A DNA stretch of 34,301 nt, taken from NCBI RefSeq assembly GCF_004519545.1, contig NZ_SDKM01000044.1, positions 1 through 34,301 on the forward strand, given 5' to 3'. The DNA comes from Nocardioides guangzhouensis. Its GTDB lineage: Bacteria; Actinomycetota; Actinomycetes; Propionibacteriales; Nocardioidaceae. Of the stretch, positions 21,847 through 30,933 are shown piece by piece (within the stretch, counting starts at the first letter, position 1; each line of letters opens with the position of its first letter). A program made the position numbers and the translations under genes. A model generated the notes under the pieces. It worked only from the letters and a program-made list of their open reading frames with translations, made no database searches and had not been told where the DNA came from.

Positions 21847-24800
21847 ATGGCCTCTGGAGATTCGGGCGCAGGCGCCCAGCTGACACGCAGCCAGGTCGCG
21901 ATCCGGTTCGCGGGAGTGGTCGCGGGGGGCGCGCTCGTCCTCTACGCGGCCACCCGCTCCGACCTGGACTCGGGCACGGTCAGCCTCGCCCAGCTCCAGC
22001 TGATCGGCGACGCCGACCACGTCCCCGACAACGACATCGTGGCCACCGACGTGCTGGGCGCCTACTGGTGGGACCTGCTGCTGGTGGTCGGCTACACGCT
22101 GCTGCTCGGCGCTTGGGCCGACCTCGCCTGCCGCGGCTACCGGCTCCGGTTCATGCGCAGCACTGCCCGGCACGCGTGCCTCGGTGCCGTCGTCGGCGCG
22201 GCCGCACTCGACCTGCTCGAGACCACGCTCATGCGCTGGCAGTTCCAGGACCGACCGGTCGCCGGCCGGCTCGACGACCTGGTGTGGCCGGTGATCGCCG
22301 CCGCCAACTGGGCGAAGATCCTGGCCCTGTTCGTGGTGGTCGTGGTGGTCCTCGGCGGGATCGCGTCGTACGTCTCGACCCCACGGTGGCTGCGCGCCGC
22401 GATCGCCCGCTCGGAGGTGCCGGAGCAGGACGACTCGGCGTCCCTCCAGGGTCACGACCACGGTGGCCGGCGAGAACGCTCGCCGCTCGGGATCGCCCTG
22501 TCCGGCGGCGGCGTCCGCTCCGCGTCGATCTCGTTGGGCGCGCTCCAGGACCTCGAGTACGACGGCGGCGACCTCGGCTGGGACCGGGCCAGCCACGTGA
22601 CGGCGGTCTCCGGCGGCGCCTACATGGCCGGCGCGTTCCAGGTCGCGCGGAACCGGCCCCCCGGGCGGCACCGGCCCGACGCCGAGCCGGACGCCTGGCG
22701 GCGCAGCGGGTCGGGCGTGCTCAGCCCCGAGGAGCGGCACCTGCTCAGCAACCTCGGTTACCTCACCGCCCGCGAGCCCCGTGGGCACACCACCCAGGAC
22801 CTCTTCGGCGAGGAACGCACGCCGTCGGGCAACACCCGCGCCGGCTACCACCGGGCCAGCGCCGTGGCCACGCTGCTCGCCGGGCTGCTCGCCAACGTGA
22901 TCGTGCTGTGGGCCGCACTGGGCGTGCTGATCCTGCCGTACGGCTGGCTGATGCAGTGGCTCGAGGTGCCCAACATCGTCGACCCGAGCCGGGCCCTGCG
23001 CACCCTGGTCGGGCGGCAGAACATCGTCCAGCCCGGCCTGATCTGGCTGGGCCTGGGCCTGGTGCTGACCCTGTCCTGGGTGCTGGTCAGCAAGGTCCCG
23101 CGGCTGCGGAAGTCACGGGCCCTGCTCGGCGCGCTCGAGGGCGGCAGCCGGCTCGGGCTCGGCCTCGGGCTGTTCTTCCTCACCGCGTTCGTCGCGCTGC
23201 CCTGGCTCTCCGGGCACCTGCCGACCAGCGGTCAGGGGCTGCTCAGCGCCGTCGTCGCCGCGGCCGCCGCCCTGGGCGCCCAGGCCCGGCTCCTGGTCAA
23301 GCCGGCCGCCCGCTTCGCCAACAAGATCGGCGGCGTCGCGTTCCTGGCGATGCTGGTCATCGTGGTCGCGCTGTGGACCCGGGTCGCCTTCGCGCAGGCG
23401 CCCGACCTCGAACGGGTGGTCAGCCTGCACCCGCAGCTCAGCACCCCGCTGGTCTCCTGGCTGCTGCTGGTCGGCTTCCTGGTCGCCACCTGGTTCGCGG
23501 TCTCGCCCGAGAGCTGGTCGTTGTCGGCGTTCTACCGCGGCCGGCTGCGCATGGCCTACGCGACGTACCGCACCAGCGAGGACCACGCGACCTGCATGGT
23601 CAACGACTCCGACCAGGACTTCGACCACCATCGCTACCGCGAACCCGCGCTCAAGTCGTACGCCGCCCGGGTCTCGCCCGGCCGGGAGGGACAGCCCGAC
23701 CTGAGCACACCGCTGACGATCTGCGCGGCCAGCACCACCACCACCCGCGCGGTGCGCACCCACTACGGCATCCCGGCGCTCAGCGTGACCTTCTCGCCGG
23801 AGAAGGTGCGGGTGTTCGTGCCCGAGGACGGGCGCGACGCCTTCACCACTCTGGAGTGCACCACCGAGGCCATGCACGCCGCCTACGACTCCAAGTGGTG
23901 GAAGCCCCGGGGCCGGCTCACGACCATGTTCGCGGTGGCGGTCTCGGGCGCAGCCGTGTCCCCGGCGATGGGCCGGTTCCGGATCGGCCCGACCAGCATG
24001 CTGCTCACGTTCGCCAACGTGCGGCTCGGCGTGTGGCTGCCGAACCCGCGGTACGTCGACGAGGTGAGGTGGGGCGACGGCCGCTCGTTCCCGAAGGCCC
24101 GGCTGGGCTACCTGTTCAAGGAGTTCTTCGGGATCCACGACCCGACCGACGCGTTCCTCTACGTGACCGACGGCGGGCACTGGGAGAACACCGGGCTGGT
24201 CGAGCTGCTGCGGCTCTCCGACTACCAGGAGATCGTCTGCATCGACGCCGACCAGGGCCCGGCGGACCGGGTGCGCGCGCTGGCCCAGGCGGTCGACCTG
24301 GCCAAGCTCGAGTGCGACGTGGACGTCAACATCGACCTCGACGCGCTCCGCGCCTCCCGCGACGCCGGCGGCGGGCCGCCGTACGCCGCCCGGTCGGTGA
24401 CGCTCGGGCTGGTGCACACCAGGGACCACACGGGGGTGCTCTGGTACGCCAAGCCGGCGCTGACCCGGGACATGCCGACCCAGCTGCTCGCGCACCGCGA
24501 GGTCCGTCAGGACTTCCCCCGCGCCTCGACGCTGAACCAGTTCTTCGACACCTCGACGTTCTTCGCCTACCGCGACCTCGGGCGCTACAACGCCTGGCAG
24601 ATCCGGCGGGCGCGCAAGCAGCTGCGGCAGGTCCTCGCCGACCACCCGACGTACGAGGGGTTCCGGCAGGCGATGGAGCAGACCGCGCCGACCGAGGCGA
24701 ACTGGGCCGGCTGCCAGCTCCACGACTGCCTGCGGCGCGAGCCGCGGGAGCGCCGCGACACCGGCTACGAGGAGGTCCGGGCCGCGCTCCGCGTGGAGAC

Positions 24801-24894
24801 CCCGCCGCCGCCCGCGCCGCGACCGTCGTACGACGACGTGGAGCAGGGGCTCGAGGCCAAGCAGGACGCCCGGGAGCTGGCCGGACAGGGCTGA
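21847..24894 (+). CDS. Large membrane-embedded patatin-like phospholipase
   Basis: A 1015-residue protein. About four membrane segments lie in the first 175 residues. Patatin elements then begin: ALSGGGVRSASISLGAL (the oxyanion GGGxR) and TAVSGGAYMAGA with nucleophile Ser255. The matching catalytic aspartate, Asp775, is in YVTDGGHWENTG. Between them (about 330-500) lie five or six further hydrophobic helices. Patatins hydrolyse acyl esters of phospholipids or other lipids with this Ser-Asp dyad. The ATG at 21847 is chosen over 21814 because GAGGGAG lies 6 nt upstream. The C-terminal ~120 residues are charged and Pro-rich. It is convergent with the acyltransferase gene, with 11 bp between stops. 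Confidence 0.85.
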   Translation: MASGDSGAGAQLTRSQVAIRFAGVVAGGALVLYAATRSDLDSGTVSLAQLQLIGDADHVPDNDIVATDVLGAYWWDLLLVVGYTLLLGAWADLACRGYRLRFMRSTARHACLGAVVGAAALDLLETTLMRWQFQDRPVAGRLDDLVWPVIAAANWAKILALFVVVVVVLGGIASYVSTPRWLRAAIARSEVPEQDDSASLQGHDHGGRRERSPLGIALSGGGVRSASISLGALQDLEYDGGDLGWDRASHVTAVSGGAYMAGAFQVARNRPPGRHRPDAEPDAWRRSGSGVLSPEERHLLSNLGYLTAREPRGHTTQDLFGEERTPSGNTRAGYHRASAVATLLAGLLANVIVLWAALGVLILPYGWLMQWLEVPNIVDPSRALRTLVGRQNIVQPGLIWLGLGLVLTLSWVLVSKVPRLRKSRALLGALEGGSRLGLGLGLFFLTAFVALPWLSGHLPTSGQGLLSAVVAAAAALGAQARLLVKPAARFANKIGGVAFLAMLVIVVALWTRVAFAQAPDLERVVSLHPQLSTPLVSWLLLVGFLVATWFAVSPESWSLSAFYRGRLRMAYATYRTSEDHATCMVNDSDQDFDHHRYREPALKSYAARVSPGREGQPDLSTPLTICAASTTTTRAVRTHYGIPALSVTFSPEKVRVFVPEDGRDAFTTLECTTEAMHAAYDSKWWKPRGRLTTMFAVAVSGAAVSPAMGRFRIGPTSMLLTFANVRLGVWLPNPRYVDEVRWGDGRSFPKARLGYLFKEFFGIHDPTDAFLYVTDGGHWENTGLVELLRLSDYQEIVCIDADQGPADRVRALAQAVDLAKLECDVDVNIDLDALRASRDAGGGPPYAARSVTLGLVHTRDHTGVLWYAKPALTRDMPTQLLAHREVRQDFPRASTLNQFFDTSTFFAYRDLGRYNAWQIRRARKQLRQVLADHPTYEGFRQAMEQTAPTEANWAGCQLHDCLRREPRERRDTGYEEVRAALRVETPPPPAPRPSYDDVEQGLEAKQDARELAGQG

Positions 24895-24905
24895 GACCGG
24901 CTGGG

Positions 24906-26996
24906 TCAGCCCTTGCCGGTGAACACCCCGGCGTCCTGGAACGCCTTCCAGACGCCCGCGCTGCGCGCCTCGACGTACGACGCGGTGTAGTGGTGGTCGT
25001 CGCGCCACACCACCTGGTCGCCGTCCATGGGCTGGCAGACCGGGGCGGTGGCGCAGAAGACGTCGTTGAGGTTGACGGTCACGATGTCGTCGGACTGGGC
25101 CGCCGCGGCGGCGTAGAAGCCGTCGCTGCTCGAGGGGGTGTTGGGTACGGCGACCGCGCACTGTCCGATCGTCGAGCTGCTCGCGAGGCAGTCGAGCGGG
25201 TTGAAGTCCTCGGGCATCACCAGCCGCTGGACCACGACGGTCTTGTCCGCGACCTCGCTCACCTTGCCGAGCGTCTCCTGGGTGGTCTCGTAGACCGCCC
25301 GGTCGAGCGGCTGGTCCTTGCCGTCGCGGCGCTTGATCAGCGTGCCCCAGTCCTTCTCGTCGTCGCGCGGCCGGTCGAGCAGCACCACGATGTCCGGGTC
25401 CAGCTCCGGCAGGGCTCGGTCGTACCAGCCGACGCGTGCCGACTCGCAGGTGCGGGCGCCGTTGTCGGCCTGGTTGTCGTTGGCCAGCCCCTCCTGCCAC
25501 GGGCAGCCGGCCGTGACGTTGAGCGACAGCGTGAAGTCGTGCTCGCTCGCCATCCGCCGGAACAGGGGCACGAACGACATCGCCTGGCTGTCCCCGATGA
25601 ACAGCACGTGCGGTCCGCTGCCCCGTTCGACGATGCAGTCGTCGGGCCGGTCCGCGGCGCAGGTGTGGGACTCGCCGCGGTCCGCCGCGGCCGCCTCCCA
25701 GTCGATGCCCGACGGCACCGGCTCGTCCCCGCCGGCGCCGTCGCCGGTCGTGCTGCCGGCGGGCGAGTAGGTGGTCTCGGAGAGCTGGGGCCTGCGGTCG
25801 TTCTCGAGGATGTTCGGCACCACCGAGACCGCGAGCACGGCGCTGGCGCTGACGCCGACGACGGCGGTGGCCCAGCCGAACCGGTTGAGCGACGGAGCCT
25901 TGCGGATCGGCATCTCCACGACCTGGTAGGACAGCGCTGCCAGGCCGGTGCTCAGCGCGAGCGCGAAGCCCGCGATCGCCCACGGGCTGGTGTCGAGCAG
26001 TGTGGTCAGGGCGATGATCACCGGCCAATGCCAGAGGTAGGTGCCGTAGGAGATCCGGCCGAGGAACACCGGCACCGGGCGCGACAGCGCTCGCGAGACG
26101 GGCTGCCGGGGCGCCAGGACGAGGCCGCCGATCAGCAGGCCGGCGACCACGGTCGCGCCGATGCCGCGCCAGGAGGCGGCCATGCCGACCAGCCCGCTGC
26201 CGAGCACCAGCAGACCGGCCAGGCCGACCGTGCCGATGACCGTGCTGGACCGGTGGGTGAGCGCGCCGCCCAGGCCGCGTCGCATCGCGACCGCCAGGGC
26301 GGCGCCGGCGAGCAGCTGGTAGAGCCGGGCGTCGGTGCCGTAGTAGGCGTGCGTGGTGTCGACCTGGGCCCAGTAGAGCTGTGCGGCCAGGGACAGACCC
26401 ATGAGGCCGAGAAGCGACCACAGCATGAACCGGCGGCCGAAGCGGCTGAGCAGGAGCAGCAGGACCGGGAAGACGACGTAGTACTGCTCCTCGATGGCCA
26501 GCGACCAGAAGTGCAGGTAGGGGCTCTTGTCGGTGTCGGCCGCGAAGTAGTCGCCGGAAGCGGCGAGGAAGTGCCAGTTGGCGTAGTAGAGCAGGGCGCT
26601 CTGGGCGTCGCCGACGATCTCGAGCCGGCGGACCACGGACCAGATGACCGTGAACGTCGCCGCGGTGGCGACCACGACCACGACCGCGGCCGGGAGGAGG
26701 CGGCGTACGCGGCGGGCGTAGAAGCGGCCCACCCGGAGCCGGCCGGTCTGCTCGATCTCGTCCAGCAGCACCGTGGAGACGAGGAAGCCCGAGAGCACGA
26801 AGAACAGGTCGACGCCGATGAACCCGCCCTCGGCCCAGGGCAGGCCGGTGTGGAACAGCAGCACGAGGTAGACCGCGATGCTGCGCAGGCCGTCGAGGTT
26901 GGCCCGGTAGGTGTGCTCGATCGCCGGAGCGGGGTCGGGAGCGCGCCCGGGCGCCGGGTCGGCGGCCGGGGCACTGAGCAGTTCCGAAGCCGCCAC
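24906..26996 (-). CDS. Acyltransferase-3 membrane protein with C-terminal SGNH domain
   Basis: A 696-residue protein. After a Pro/Ala-rich N terminus, an acyltransferase-3 domain spans about 28-400 with ten or so helices and the signature FHTGLPWAEGGFIGVDLFFVL, including His49. A periplasm-side SGNH domain follows (about 460-690) with VLFIGDSQAM as the GDS block and DDHHYTASY as the Asp-His block. This OafB-like architecture O-acetylates surface polysaccharides or lipids; the acceptor is unknown. The GTG at 26996 is preferred because AGGAAGGGGG precedes it by 4 nt; an in-frame ATG at 27125 lacks a ribosome site. It is divergent from the globin operon. Confidence 0.9.
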   Translation of the reverse strand: MAASELLSAPAADPAPGRAPDPAPAIEHTYRANLDGLRSIAVYLVLLFHTGLPWAEGGFIGVDLFFVLSGFLVSTVLLDEIEQTGRLRVGRFYARRVRRLLPAAVVVVVATAATFTVIWSVVRRLEIVGDAQSALLYYANWHFLAASGDYFAADTDKSPYLHFWSLAIEEQYYVVFPVLLLLLSRFGRRFMLWSLLGLMGLSLAAQLYWAQVDTTHAYYGTDARLYQLLAGAALAVAMRRGLGGALTHRSSTVIGTVGLAGLLVLGSGLVGMAASWRGIGATVVAGLLIGGLVLAPRQPVSRALSRPVPVFLGRISYGTYLWHWPVIIALTTLLDTSPWAIAGFALALSTGLAALSYQVVEMPIRKAPSLNRFGWATAVVGVSASAVLAVSVVPNILENDRRPQLSETTYSPAGSTTGDGAGGDEPVPSGIDWEAAAADRGESHTCAADRPDDCIVERGSGPHVLFIGDSQAMSFVPLFRRMASEHDFTLSLNVTAGCPWQEGLANDNQADNGARTCESARVGWYDRALPELDPDIVVLLDRPRDDEKDWGTLIKRRDGKDQPLDRAVYETTQETLGKVSEVADKTVVVQRLVMPEDFNPLDCLASSSTIGQCAVAVPNTPSSSDGFYAAAAAQSDDIVTVNLNDVFCATAPVCQPMDGDQVVWRDDHHYTASYVEARSAGVWKAFQDAGVFTGKG

Positions 26997-27143
26997 GCGG
27001 CCCCCTTCCTCGTGAGCGCGCACAAGCGGACCGTGAAAGTGGACCAAACCGTCGGGGCCGGAGCAAGTCGAGCCCGTGCGGTCGTAGCGCACGTCACACA
27101 CGTTCCCGGTTCCCGGCCCCGCCATTCATTTCGCCCGGTGCCC

Positions 27144-27172
27144 TTGAAGCCGGGCGCCTTCATTGGTAGGAA
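27144..27172 (+). promoter_or_regulatory. Candidate promoter of globin-DivIVA operon
   Basis: TTGAAG (27144-27149), a 17-bp spacer and TAGGAA (27167-27172) form a sigma-A-like promoter about 48 nt before the TTG start. GCCCGG (27133-27138) and CCGGGC (27150-27155) make a dyad around the -35. No recognised NO-responsive operator was seen. The rest of the 223-bp gap 26997-27219 shows no gene. Confidence 0.45.
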
Positions 27173-27219
27173 CGGTGATCGTGCCGCGGGGGACGGAACA
27201 ATTCTTGGGAGGGAACACC

Positions 27220-27609
27220 TTGTCCGCAGCATCATTTTCCAGCGCTGCCTCCGACTACGAGAAGATCGGTGGCGGTCCCGCCGTCAAGGCGGTCGTCGAC
27301 CGCTTCTACGAGCTGATCCTCGCCGACGACCAGCTGGTCGGCTTCTTCGAGGGCGCCGACCTGACGTCGCTCAAGCGCCACCAGGTCCTGCTCATCTCGC
27401 AGGTCCTCGGCGGTCCGGCGAGCTACGACGGGCGCGACCTCCGCGAGGCCCATGCCGGGCTCGACATCACGCGGGTCGACTACCTCAAGGTGGTCTCGTT
27501 GCTCGTCCAGGCGCTGGTGGAGGCGGGAGTGCCGCCGGCCGTCATCGAGCGGGTCGGCGAGGCACTGGCGTCCACAGAGCGGGACGTCGTGACCAGCCCG
27601 GCCGGCTGA
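27220..27609 (+). CDS. glbN: Group I truncated hemoglobin (trHbN-like)
   Basis: A 129-residue 2-on-2 globin. Heme-pocket residues align with mycobacterial trHbN: B10 Tyr30 in DRFYELIL, E7 Leu51 and E11 Gln55 in SLKRHQ, proximal F8 His78 in REAHAGLDIT, and the LGGPASYDGRDL turn. trHbN converts NO and O2 to nitrate and needs a reductase partner; the flavohemoglobin encoded 8 bp downstream could supply electrons. The TTG at 27220 is chosen because GGGAGGGA lies 5 nt upstream and gives the usual family length; an ATG at 27163 would sit at the -10 region. Confidence 0.92.
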   Translation: MSAASFSSAASDYEKIGGGPAVKAVVDRFYELILADDQLVGFFEGADLTSLKRHQVLLISQVLGGPASYDGRDLREAHAGLDITRVDYLKVVSLLVQALVEAGVPPAVIERVGEALASTERDVVTSPAG

Positions 27610-27617
27610 GCCCCGGC

Positions 27618-28787
27618 GTGGACACGGCTGCCCTGAAGCACAGCTGGGAGCAGGTCGCCAAGTCCGGTGACGAGGTGCCGCTCCACTTCTACTCCCACCT
27701 GTTCCTGTCGCACCCCGAGCTCCGGGACATGTTCCCGGTGTCGATGGCGGCGCAGCGCGACAAGCTCGTCGCCGCCCTGGGACGGGTCGTGAGCAGCGTC
27801 GACCAGCTCGACCAGGTCGTCGGCGTACTGCAGCAGCTCGGCCGGGACCACCGGAAGTTCTCGGTGGTCCCGGAGCACTACAACGCGGTCGGCGCGTCGC
27901 TGCTCGCCACGCTGAAGCACTTCCTCGGTGCCGCGTGGACCGAGGAGCTCGCGGCCGACTGGGCCACGGCGTACGGCGTCATCGCGCGCACCATGGTCGA
28001 GGCCGCGGAGGAGTCCTCCGACACCTCCCCGGCGTGGTGGGACGCGGAGGTCGTCTCCGTCGAACGACGGACGATGGACGTCGCCGTGGTGCAGCTGCGA
28101 CCGACGGAGAAGTTCGACTACGCGCCCGGGCAGTCGTTCGCGATGGAGATCCCCCAGAGGCCGCGCCTCTGGCGCTACTTCAGCCCGGCCAACGCGCCGC
28201 GGGAGGACGGCACGCTCGAGCTGCACGTGCAGGTGGTCGACGGCGGACAGCTGAGCGGCACGCTGGTGCGCCGGCTCGGGAGCGGCGACGTGGTGAAGAT
28301 GGGTGCACCCGTCGGCGACCAGCTCACGAGGACACCCAGGGACCCGCGCGACCTCCACCTGGTCGCCGGAGGCACCGGACTGGCCCCGCTGCGCTCGCTC
28401 GTCGAGCAGGTGGACCGGGAGTGGCGGGAGCACGGGTCCGGACCGCGCGTCCACCTCTTCCACGGCGCCCGGGTCCCGTGGAACCTCTACGACCGGAAGC
28501 GGCTCACCGAGCTGGCACGTCACCGGGACTGGTTCGCGTACACCGAGGTCGTCTCCGACGACAGCTCGTTCCACGGCGCCCGGGGGCTGGTCGGCTCCGT
28601 GGCCGCGCAGCACGGCGGCTGGGAGGGCTGGCAGGCGAGGGTCTGCGGCGGTCCCGAGATGGTCTCCCACACGGTCGCCGAGCTCGGTGCGGCCGGCGTC
28701 CCCGCGGACGACATCCGCTACGAGAACTTTCACCACGTCGGTGCCGGTGACACGGACGACGATCCCAGTGCAGGTGATGACGCATGA
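27618..28787 (+). CDS. Flavohemoglobin (globin plus FAD/NAD(P)H reductase)
   Basis: A 389-residue flavohemoglobin. The globin domain (1-~130) has B10 Tyr25 (PLHFYSHLF), Gln46 near the E7 position and proximal His78 (GRDHRKFSVVPEHYNAVG). The FAD domain (about 140-235) carries RYFSP (186-190). The NAD(P)H domain carries GGTGLAPLRSL (251-261) and CGGPEMV. It should act as a cytoplasmic NO dioxygenase or NO/O2-linked reductase. The GTG start is 8 bp after the trHbN stop and lacks its own ribosome site, implying coupled translation. Its stop overlaps the DivIVA-like start (ATGA, 28784-28787). Pairing of two different globins in one operon is noteworthy. Confidence 0.9.
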   Translation: MDTAALKHSWEQVAKSGDEVPLHFYSHLFLSHPELRDMFPVSMAAQRDKLVAALGRVVSSVDQLDQVVGVLQQLGRDHRKFSVVPEHYNAVGASLLATLKHFLGAAWTEELAADWATAYGVIARTMVEAAEESSDTSPAWWDAEVVSVERRTMDVAVVQLRPTEKFDYAPGQSFAMEIPQRPRLWRYFSPANAPREDGTLELHVQVVDGGQLSGTLVRRLGSGDVVKMGAPVGDQLTRTPRDPRDLHLVAGGTGLAPLRSLVEQVDREWREHGSGPRVHLFHGARVPWNLYDRKRLTELARHRDWFAYTEVVSDDSSFHGARGLVGSVAAQHGGWEGWQARVCGGPEMVSHTVAELGAAGVPADDIRYENFHHVGAGDTDDDPSAGDDA

Positions 28788-29536
28788 GTCAGCAGCAGAA
28801 CCAGACACCCCATCAGACCCCCGTCCTCATTCGCACCGAGGAGTTCACCCACCGGGTGCGCGGCCTCGACGAGGCCGAGGTCCGCGACTATCTCGACGTC
28901 CTGGCCGACCAGGTGGCGCGGACAGACGTCGAGAGCGAGTCCCTGCGCTCGCAGGTCGACGGCTTGCAGGCCGAGGTCGAGCGCCTGCGCCACGAGAACC
29001 ATCGGCTCCGCGACGAGGCCGAGCGTTCGTCGAACGAGATCAGCCCGCAGGCCGTGGCCCTGTTCAGCCAGGCGCAGCAGGTCGCGGACCAGCTGGTCGA
29101 GGAAGCCGTCGTGCACGCGCGCGACCTGATGATGTCCGCCCGCCACCAGCAGCGGGACATCCTGCAGCGGGCTCACGACACCGCCACGCAGGTGGCCCGG
29201 CGCACCGGTGCCCCGCAGGTCGTCGAGGGGGAGGCCCACGAGGTGCCGCCGGTCGGCTACACCACGCCGGTGCCGGAGGTGGAGTACGTCCGGACCTTCG
29301 CGAGGGTCGCCCAGGTCCAGCTGCGGTCGGTGCTCGACGCGCTCACCGAGCAGGTCGACCGGCTCGGTGAGGTGCCGAGGCTCGACGGCCGGGCGGACCC
29401 CGGCCCGGGCGCGGTCGCCCTCCCGCGGGCCCGGGGCAGCGCCGACGAGCGGCCACCGGAGGCCGACGAGGACGCCGACTCCGGGGACAGCATCTACCGC
29501 GAGATCTGGAGCAGTCAGGGGCGGGCCGTGGAGTAG
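28784..29536 (+). CDS. DivIVA domain coiled-coil protein
   Basis: A 250-residue cytoplasmic protein. The N-terminal segment VLIRTEEFTHRVRGLDEAEVRDYLDVLADQV is a DivIVA-type membrane-curvature domain with the usual F and YL pattern. It is followed by a coiled coil (about 45-85, RSQVDGLQAEVERLRHENHRLRDEAE), a second helical region (90-145), and an acidic, disordered C terminus. DivIVA proteins mark the poles or septum and recruit cell-wall or segregation factors in actinomycetes. Its start overlaps the flavohemoglobin stop by 4 bp. It is followed after 151 bp by the Tad pilus operon, so it could position either the reductase or the pilus machine. It is shorter and more divergent than the main Wag31/DivIVA. 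Confidence 0.82.
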   Translation: MSQQQNQTPHQTPVLIRTEEFTHRVRGLDEAEVRDYLDVLADQVARTDVESESLRSQVDGLQAEVERLRHENHRLRDEAERSSNEISPQAVALFSQAQQVADQLVEEAVVHARDLMMSARHQQRDILQRAHDTATQVARRTGAPQVVEGEAHEVPPVGYTTPVPEVEYVRTFARVAQVQLRSVLDALTEQVDRLGEVPRLDGRADPGPGAVALPRARGSADERPPEADEDADSGDSIYREIWSSQGRAVE

Positions 29537-29609
29537 GGGACACCCGGTGCCCCACCGGGCACTCCCGCCCCACCCGTCGCGCACCGTCCACAGGCTTGCG
29601 CCCGGACCG

Positions 29610-29638
29610 TTGCCAACCGCGGAACCCTCGGGTTAGAA
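29610..29638 (+). promoter_or_regulatory. Promoter of tad operon with overlapping AACCCTCGGGTT palindrome
   Basis: TTGCCA (29610-29615), 17 bp, TTAGAA (29633-29638) is a plausible sigma-A promoter about 50 nt upstream of the tadA ATG. The palindrome AACCC-TC-GGGTT (29623-29634) fills the spacer and touches the -10, a position where a regulator could block or activate. Nothing else was seen in the 151-bp gap. Confidence 0.5.
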
Positions 29639-29687
29639 CTCAGGGGCAGGAACCGGGCAGCAGCCGTATCTCGGGACGGGGGACCTG

Positions 29688-30932
29688 ATGACCTTGGCGT
29701 ACGCCGACGCGCACGCAGCGCTCCTCGACCGCCTCGACGCGCGCGTCCGGGAAACCGTGCGCCGTGACGGGGTGGACCCGCAGGCCGAGGTGACCGCCGT
29801 ACGCCGCATCGCCGAGCAGGTGGTCACCGCCCACGACGAGCGCAGCCTCACCGGGCAGGTGGCCCCGGTCCCCGACCCGCAGGCAATGGTCGGCGAGCTG
29901 GTCGCCCGGGTCTCCGGCTTCGGCCCGCTGCAGCCCTACCTCGACGACCCGTCGGTGGAGGAGGTGTGGATCAACGACCCCAGCCAGGTCTTCGTGGCCC
30001 GGCACGGCCGCCACGAGCTGACCACCACGGTGCTGACCACCGCGCAGGTGCAGGAGCTGGTCGAGCGGATGCTGAAGTCCAGCGGCCGCCGGATCGACGT
30101 CAGCCAGCCGTTCGTCGACGCGATGCTGCCCGAGGGACATCGGCTGCACGTGGTCCTCGAGGGCATCTCCCGCGGCTTCACCGCGGTCAACATCCGCAAG
30201 TTCACGCTCCGCGCCAGCCGCCTGCATGACCTCGTCGACCTGGGCACGCTCACCCCGCAGGCGGCGCGCTTCCTCGAGGCCTCCGTGCGGGCCGGCCTCA
30301 ACGTGCTGGTCGCGGGTGGGACCCAGGCCGGGAAGACCACGCTGCTCAACTGCCTGGCCTCGGCCATCCCCGGCAGCGAGCGGGTGGTGTCCGCCGAAGA
30401 GGTCTACGAGCTGCGCTTCCACCACCCGGACTGGGTGCCGATGCAGACCCGTCAGGCCGGGCTCGAGGGCACCGGCAGGATCGCGCTGCGCGACCTCGTC
30501 AAGGAGAGCCTGCGGATGCGCCCGAGCCGGATCATCGTCGGCGAGGTCCGGGCCGAGGAGTGCCTCGACCTGCTGCTCGCCCTCAACGCCGGCCTGCCGG
30601 GCATGTGCACGCTCCACGCCAACAGCGCGCGCGAGGCGCTGGTGAAGATGTGCACGCTGCCGCTGCTCGCCGGTGACAACATCGGCGCGCGGTTCGTGGT
30701 GCCGACGGTCGCCGCCAGCGTGGACCTGGTCGTCCACCTCGGCATCGACCACCACGGCGTACGCCGGGTCAACGAGATCGTCGCCGTGCCCGGGCGGGTG
30801 GAGAACGACGTCATCGAGACCGAGACCCTGTTCGGCCGCGACGGCGGCGACCTCGTGCACCGTGGCGGGCTGCCGCCACGGGCCGAGAGCTTCACCCGCA
30901 TCGGGATCGACCTGCGGCAGGTGCTGGGCTGA
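29688..30932 (+). CDS. tadA: Tad/CpaF-type secretion ATPase
   Basis: A 414-residue hexameric secretion ATPase of the VirB11/TadA family. The N-terminal domain (about 70-195) contains GFGPLQPYLDDPSVEEVWIN. The ATPase domain has Walker A GGTQAGKTT (210-218), the Asp-box-like VVSAEEVYEL (233-242), Walker B-type RIIVGEVRAEE (281-291), and the His box TLHANS (308-313). Small variations from consensus are Gln in the P-loop (TQAGK for TGSGK) and EVRAE for EVRG. It powers assembly of Flp-type pili at the cytoplasmic membrane. It heads the operon tadA-tadB-tadC-flp-tadE/G. No tadZ/ssd-type gene precedes it; a DivIVA-like gene is there instead. Confidence 0.94.
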   Translation: MTLAYADAHAALLDRLDARVRETVRRDGVDPQAEVTAVRRIAEQVVTAHDERSLTGQVAPVPDPQAMVGELVARVSGFGPLQPYLDDPSVEEVWINDPSQVFVARHGRHELTTTVLTTAQVQELVERMLKSSGRRIDVSQPFVDAMLPEGHRLHVVLEGISRGFTAVNIRKFTLRASRLHDLVDLGTLTPQAARFLEASVRAGLNVLVAGGTQAGKTTLLNCLASAIPGSERVVSAEEVYELRFHHPDWVPMQTRQAGLEGTGRIALRDLVKESLRMRPSRIIVGEVRAEECLDLLLALNAGLPGMCTLHANSAREALVKMCTLPLLAGDNIGARFVVPTVAASVDLVVHLGIDHHGVRRVNEIVAVPGRVENDVIETETLFGRDGGDLVHRGGLPPRAESFTRIGIDLRQVLG

Positions 30933-30933
30933 C

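Noticed and set aside
23113..27066. Minus-strand 1317-residue open frame
   Set aside because: It is an out-of-frame shadow of the acyltransferase gene plus the antisense of the patatin gene, with no recognisable domain.
21207..28787. Plus-strand open frame of 2526 residues
   Set aside because: It is an artefact of high GC. It crosses the patatin, acyltransferase and globin genes and only its last 389 residues (flavohemoglobin) look like a protein.
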